8,586 bases of DNA from Oscillospiraceae bacterium (GTDB lineage Bacteria; Bacillota; Clostridia; Oscillospirales; Ruminococcaceae): contig JAFLUJ010000294.1 of the NCBI GenBank assembly GCA_022511485.1, positions 1 through 8,586 on the forward strand, in the 5' to 3' direction. How positions within the stretch are numbered: the stretch's first letter is position 1; every line of letters starts with the position of its first letter. Below the pieces are notes generated by a model. It was not told the origin of the DNA. It made no database searches and saw only the letters and a list, made by a program, of their open reading frames with translations. Made by a program: the position numbers and the translations under genes. This document shows positions 6,253-8,586 of the stretch, piece by piece.

Positions 6253-6293
6253 TATGTCGGCTGTGCCAGTAAACCCGGTACAGCCGACATATT
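6251..6293. terminator. Long perfect hairpin at the end of the U32-like gene
   Basis: AATATGTCGGCTGT (6251-6264) pairs perfectly with 6280-6293, and a GT wobble plus two CG pairs extend the stem to 17 pairs around a 9-base loop. The stem begins inside the stop codon. No T-run follows on either strand, so it is an atypical terminator. It sits between convergent genes and could stop transcription from both sides or protect the 3' end of the mRNA. From here to 6360 I see nothing else beyond a 4-pair CGGC/GCCG stem. Confidence 0.6.
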
Positions 6294-6360
6294 GCATATA
6301 TACGATTGTAATATTAGTATTGGTTGGACGGCATAGCAGCCGCACTGTTACACTTTGCAA

Positions 6361-6543
6361 TTAAAAAGTATAGGTGTGCTTTTCCTTGCCGCAGTCAACA
6401 TATACGTTTATTTTAACGCAGCCCTCGCTGTCGTCTTTTTTGTCGTGGCAGCAGCCGCAAGAATCCTTAGGCTCGGGCTTGAGTTTATCACAGTCTACAT
6501 AAATGTTCAGTTCAACACAGTCCTTCTCCTTGTTGTCTTTCAT
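6361..6543 (-). CDS. Small Cys-rich protein with duplicated CVxxNxYVDC motif
   Basis: The ATG at 6543-6541 has AAAGGAGG 8 bases upstream, one of the best ribosome-binding sites in the window, and encodes 60 residues. There is no signal peptide or membrane segment. Two copies of a ten-residue unit, CVELNIYVDC (9-18) and CVKINVYVDC (42-51), flank a CGCCH centre (29-33), giving seven Cys in total and a near-symmetric layout. The units alternate hydrophobic and polar residues, as expected for beta strands. The rest is Lys, Asp and Glu. The pattern suggests metal binding, disulfides or a peptide that is modified, but I recognise no family. It is convergent with the U32-like gene and follows a structured leader. 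Confidence 0.75.
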   Translation of the reverse strand: MKDNKEKDCVELNIYVDCDKLKPEPKDSCGCCHDKKDDSEGCVKINVYVDCGKEKHTYTF

Positions 6544-6563
6544 AAATTATGCCTCCTTTCTAA

Positions 6564-6650
6564 GCGACGTTTTACGGTTTTGCAAAGCAAAATTCCGAAC
6601 GGCAGGGAGGAAAGTAAAACTCGCAGTTTGAAAATCTTTGATTTTCAAAC
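6564..6650. repeat. Nested inverted repeats in the leader of the Cys-rich gene
   Basis: Three stems are packed into 87 bases. GTTTGAAAATC (6626-6636) pairs perfectly with 6640-6650 across a 3-base loop. TTTTGC (6578-6583) pairs with GCAAAA (6587-6592) across an AAA loop. An outer stem, GCGA-C-GTTTTAC (6564-6575), pairs with GTAAAACTCGC (6614-6624) apart from one bulged C and encloses the second hairpin. The layout could be a structured mRNA leader for the minus-strand gene starting at 6543, or a dispersed palindromic element. I cannot tell which without other copies. Confidence 0.55.
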
Positions 6651-6656
6651 AAATTC

Positions 6657-6696
6657 ACACTCCCTATATAGAATATGCGTTACATATAGAGAGTGT
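6657..6696. terminator. Hairpin downstream of the coiled-coil protein gene
   Basis: ACACTC-C-CTATAT (6657-6669) pairs with ATATAG-A-GAGTGT (6684-6696): 12 pairs with one mismatch, around a 14-base loop. It begins 15 bases past the stop codon of the minus-strand gene at 6711. No strong T-run follows, so a terminator role is only likely from position. TTGAGC followed after 16 bases by TATATG overlaps it on the minus strand and is a weak promoter candidate for the Cys-rich gene. Confidence 0.4.
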
Positions 6697-6710
6697 TACA
6701 GACTGCTCAA

Positions 6711-7196
6711 TTATGAAAATATCGTATGCTGTCTTCTGTAGCTGTCATTGTCCTTTCGGGAAAGCTCACTTTGCACACTTTTAAGCTGCTTTTCCAGACG
6801 CTCCCGCTCCTTTCCCTCTGCGGAAGCTATACGCTGTTCAAGCTGTTCTGCACGCTTTCTAAGACGTTCGATCTCTCTGTCCACCTTGTCCGTGTTTGCT
6901 GTACAGCTTTCCGATCTGCTTTTCTCCGGCTTCTTATCAGATGATCCTCCGGACTTTTTCTCCGGCTGATCCTCCGGCTTTTCAGGAGAATCATAATCAA
7001 TTTTCGGATTACCCTCCTCATCATAGGAAAGCTCGTACAGACCGATGGGCTTATCCTCATCACCGGGTATGTACTCATCCCTGCCGTATAATTTTTCCGC
7101 GATCTTCTCCGCAAGCTCCTTCCCGGAAACCTTCTCTGCCGGTCTTACGTCATATACCACACTGCTTTGTCCGCTTTGGATATTGTTTATCTGCAT
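6711..7196 (-). CDS. Hypothetical protein with charged linker and C-terminal coiled coil
   Basis: This 161-residue protein starts at the ATG at 7196-7194, with AAAGGG 9 bases upstream. I do not recognise its family. Residues 1-72 look folded (VSGKELAEKIAEKLYG, then PIGLYELSYDEEGNPKIDYD). Residues 70-102 are a low-complexity linker rich in Pro, Glu, Lys and Ser. Residues 103-147 have the heptad-like pattern of a coiled coil (REIERLRKRAEQLEQRI and KERERLEKQLKSVQSEL). It has a single Cys, no signal peptide and no membrane segment, so it is probably cytoplasmic and interacts with a partner through the coiled coil. It lies downstream of the sensor kinase gene in the same direction but has its own promoter, 106 bases being free between them. 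The charged composition argues for a real soluble protein. Confidence 0.75.
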   Translation of the reverse strand: MQINNIQSGQSSVVYDVRPAEKVSGKELAEKIAEKLYGRDEYIPGDEDKPIGLYELSYDEEGNPKIDYDSPEKPEDQPEKKSGGSSDKKPEKSRSESCTANTDKVDREIERLRKRAEQLEQRIASAEGKERERLEKQLKSVQSELSRKDNDSYRRQHTIFS

Positions 7197-7245
7197 TTTT
7201 ATCCGCCCTTTCTAAATAAATAATTCAGGTGATCTGCATCTCCTA

Positions 7246-7279
7246 CATTTTATTATAATCATAATAAAATGAATTTCAA
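7246..7279 (-). promoter_or_regulatory. Promoter of the coiled-coil protein gene with overlapping palindrome
   Basis: On the minus strand TTGAAA (7279-7274) and a perfect TATAAT (7257-7252) are 16 bases apart. A perfect 11-base inverted repeat, CATTTTATTAT (7246-7256) and ATAATAAAATG (7261-7271), separated by AATC, covers the -10 box and most of the spacer. That position would suit a repressor operator, although AT-only palindromes can arise by chance. The leader is about 50 bases. Confidence 0.65.
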
Positions 7280-7302
7280 CAGAAAGGGAATGAAATGTAT
7301 AT

Positions 7303-8433
7303 TTAATGCCGTAGAATGTTCTGCAATATGATTTGCAGCGTAAAAACATTTTCCGAACAGCTTATGCGGAGACCTCCCCCGTATTTTTTTGCAGTCGCTT
7401 CTATATTTTTCAGACCAATACCATTTTTGAATTTTCCTCCGTCATAGCTGTTTTTTATCTCTATCAGAAAAATATCTCCCCAGGAAGCTCCGCTTATCTC
7501 AATGAACTTTTTTCTGCACTCCGGAGCTTCACAGGCATGGATCGCATTTTCTACAGCATTTCCAAGGATAACACATAAGTCGGGATCGCTTATCCCACAT
7601 GGAGGTATCATAATTTTGCAGACAAAATCAATTCCCTTTTCCTTTGCCTCGGAAAATCCCTTGTTTATGATAATATCCGCTGCCGCCCTACCTGTCTGAA
7701 ACTGATATGAAAGCTTCCGGACATCTGCCTCCATTCCGGAAAGATATTCTTTAGCACCATCAACATTATTCTGCTCCAGAAATCCTGCCAGAACAGCCAT
7801 GTGCTTTTTTACATCATGCCGGAAACCCCTTGTGCTTTTGAAAAGAGATTCCGCATTTTTTGCCCGAAGTCCTGCAAGTCCGGTTTCCATACCGCTTTTT
7901 ATTATTTCCCCATGTGTATGGATAACAGAAAAAACAGCGTATATCCCTGCCGCATAAAAGATCATGGAAAACACAGACTTTGAGGGAAGTCCAGAAAAAA
8001 TTTCCTCAGATACAGTATTTCCGAAAAAAATATGATCAATAAACACAGCGGCTGTCAGAAGCGCCGCCAGCGGAACATAAAATGAACTTGGGAAAGCAAG
8101 TGACCTTTCCTCTGCCGCATCCGGAAATAATATCGGAAGCTTTTTATTGATAAGCTCACATATAACGCAGGAAAGAAAAAGCGCCAATAAGTTAAACAGT
8201 ATCATTGCCGCCGCTGTAATGTCAGGATCGCTTCCGATAAAAACGGAAGAAATAATACCAATAAGGGAATTCACCGCTCCGAAGCAAAGCTGCATTGCCA
8301 TTACGATAATAATTATCGCCGCAGAAGGTCTTATGCGGGAATTTGCAGCAGAGATCCTTCCGAAATAATGACATCCGATAAAAAATTCCGCCGCTCCGGA
8401 AGCTGCAAAATACATTTCAGAAAATCTTTCCAT
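7303..8433 (-). CDS. AgrC-type sensor histidine kinase (HPK10, GHKL ATPase)
   Basis: This 376-residue membrane kinase has about five hydrophobic segments in the first half (roughly residues 8-24, 39-66, 74-95, 116-136 and 153-171), a short linker, then the phosphoacceptor motif FRHDVKKH with His 206 (204-211), typical of the HPK10/AgrC group. The GHKL ATPase domain follows, with N-box NAVENAIHAC (292-301) and G-box NGIGLKNI (337-344). It would sense an external signal and phosphorylate the partner regulator. The ATG at 8433-8431 lies 2 bases after the regulator's stop codon, with AAAGGA inside that gene as ribosome-binding site, so the two are translationally coupled. Many relatives sense peptides, but no agrB or agrD gene is in the window, so the signal is unknown. 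No clear terminator follows the stop codon. Confidence 0.9.
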   Translation of the reverse strand: MERFSEMYFAASGAAEFFIGCHYFGRISAANSRIRPSAAIIIIVMAMQLCFGAVNSLIGIISSVFIGSDPDITAAAMILFNLLALFLSCVICELINKKLPILFPDAAEERSLAFPSSFYVPLAALLTAAVFIDHIFFGNTVSEEIFSGLPSKSVFSMIFYAAGIYAVFSVIHTHGEIIKSGMETGLAGLRAKNAESLFKSTRGFRHDVKKHMAVLAGFLEQNNVDGAKEYLSGMEADVRKLSYQFQTGRAAADIIINKGFSEAKEKGIDFVCKIMIPPCGISDPDLCVILGNAVENAIHACEAPECRKKFIEISGASWGDIFLIEIKNSYDGGKFKNGIGLKNIEATAKKYGGGLRISCSENVFTLQIILQNILRH

Positions 8434-8435
8434 AG

Positions 8436-8586
8436 CTATTTGTCCTTTAAATATTTTATCACCGCGGCTTCAAGGTCTCCCTGACGAAGCCTTGAAACCG
8501 GGACGTCCACGCCGTCCCGCATATGTGCCGTGCCTTTCCCGAAGCCTTTCAGATGTTCAAGATTTATCAGGAAGCTCCTGTGACAT
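8436..8586 (-). CDS. LytTR-family response regulator, C-terminal end only
   Basis: Minus-strand reading from the right edge to TAG at 8438-8436 gives 49 residues: CHRSFLINLEHLKGF, then DGVDVPVSRLRQGDL and AAVIKYLKDK. CHRSFLINL and the PVSR pair are the hallmark of the LytTR DNA-binding domain, as in AgrA, LytR and ComE. The receiver domain and the first part of LytTR lie outside the window. It is directly upstream of the AgrC-type kinase with a 2-base gap, which is the usual arrangement of this two-component pair. Binding sites of LytTR proteins are normally paired direct repeats; none was evident at the promoter near 7252-7279. Confidence 0.88.
   Translation of the reverse strand, partial: CHRSFLINLEHLKGFGKGTAHMRDGVDVPVSRLRQGDLEAAVIKYLKDK

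Noticed and set aside
6295..6360. Possible tRNA or small RNA
   Set aside because: Only a 4-pair CGGC/GCCG stem is present; no cloverleaf, no T-loop consensus and no promoter.
6355..6741. Plus-strand frame of 128 codons across the Cys-rich gene and its leader
   Set aside because: It starts at a non-ATG-like context without ribosome-binding site and runs through the hairpin region and into the neighbouring gene.
1..8586. CRISPR array, insertion sequence or rRNA
   Set aside because: No regularly spaced identical repeats of 25-40 bases, no transposase motifs or long terminal inverted repeats, and no rRNA-like sequence were seen on either strand.

Overview
The window looks like chromosomal DNA from a low-to-moderate-GC Clostridia (Firmicutes), most like a Ruminococcus-type gut bacterium. 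The grounds are strong AGGAGG-type Shine-Dalgarno (SD) sites, TTGACW/TATAAT promoters with 16-17 base spacers, a Big_2-type secreted surface protein, an AgrC-like/LytTR two-component pair and a TatD-linked type radical SAM protein. The genus is an inference from general familiarity, not from a search.

Layout. (1) 1-1223, minus: 5' part of a secreted Ig-like (Big_2) surface protein that runs off the left edge. It has a good sigma-A promoter and, just upstream, an array of TTGTNRC repeats with a period of 10-11 bases resembling a WalR-type operator. (2) 5104-1381, minus: a closely packed run of six genes behind one strong promoter: radical SAM protein, MNT-type nucleotidyltransferase (mntA-like), HEPN toxin (hepT-like), a second HepT-like domain with a 112-residue N-terminal extension, a galM-like aldose epimerase and a YfcE-like phosphodiesterase. 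(3) 5326-6252, plus: a divergent gene for a peptidase U32-like (UbiU/UbiV-like) TIM-barrel protein, ending in a long perfect hairpin. (4) 6543-6361, minus: a 60-residue Cys-rich protein with a duplicated CVxxNxYVDC motif, preceded by about 170 bases of nested hairpins. (5) 7196-6711, minus: an unrecognised 161-residue protein with a charged linker and a coiled coil; its promoter overlaps a perfect 11-base inverted repeat. (6) 8586-7303, minus: the LytTR tail of a response regulator (cut by the right edge) and a complete AgrC-type sensor kinase.

The most interesting part is 2998-4466. MntA/HepT pairs are known toxin-antitoxin systems in which MntA AMPylates the Tyr of the HepT RX4HXY motif. 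Here MntA is intact (GSX10DXD) and the first HepT is canonical (RNLLSHVY). A tandem HepT paralogue keeps R and H but has Gln in place of the target Tyr (RNMLSHAQ), carries an unknown helical N-terminal domain, and has a near-perfect internal SD and ATG exactly at the domain border. The whole block appears more AT-rich than the radical SAM and galM genes on either side, which suggests a three-gene cassette inserted into a housekeeping operon. How the genes work together is inference: the second HepT could be an AMPylation-resistant toxin, a decoy, or a regulatory subunit.
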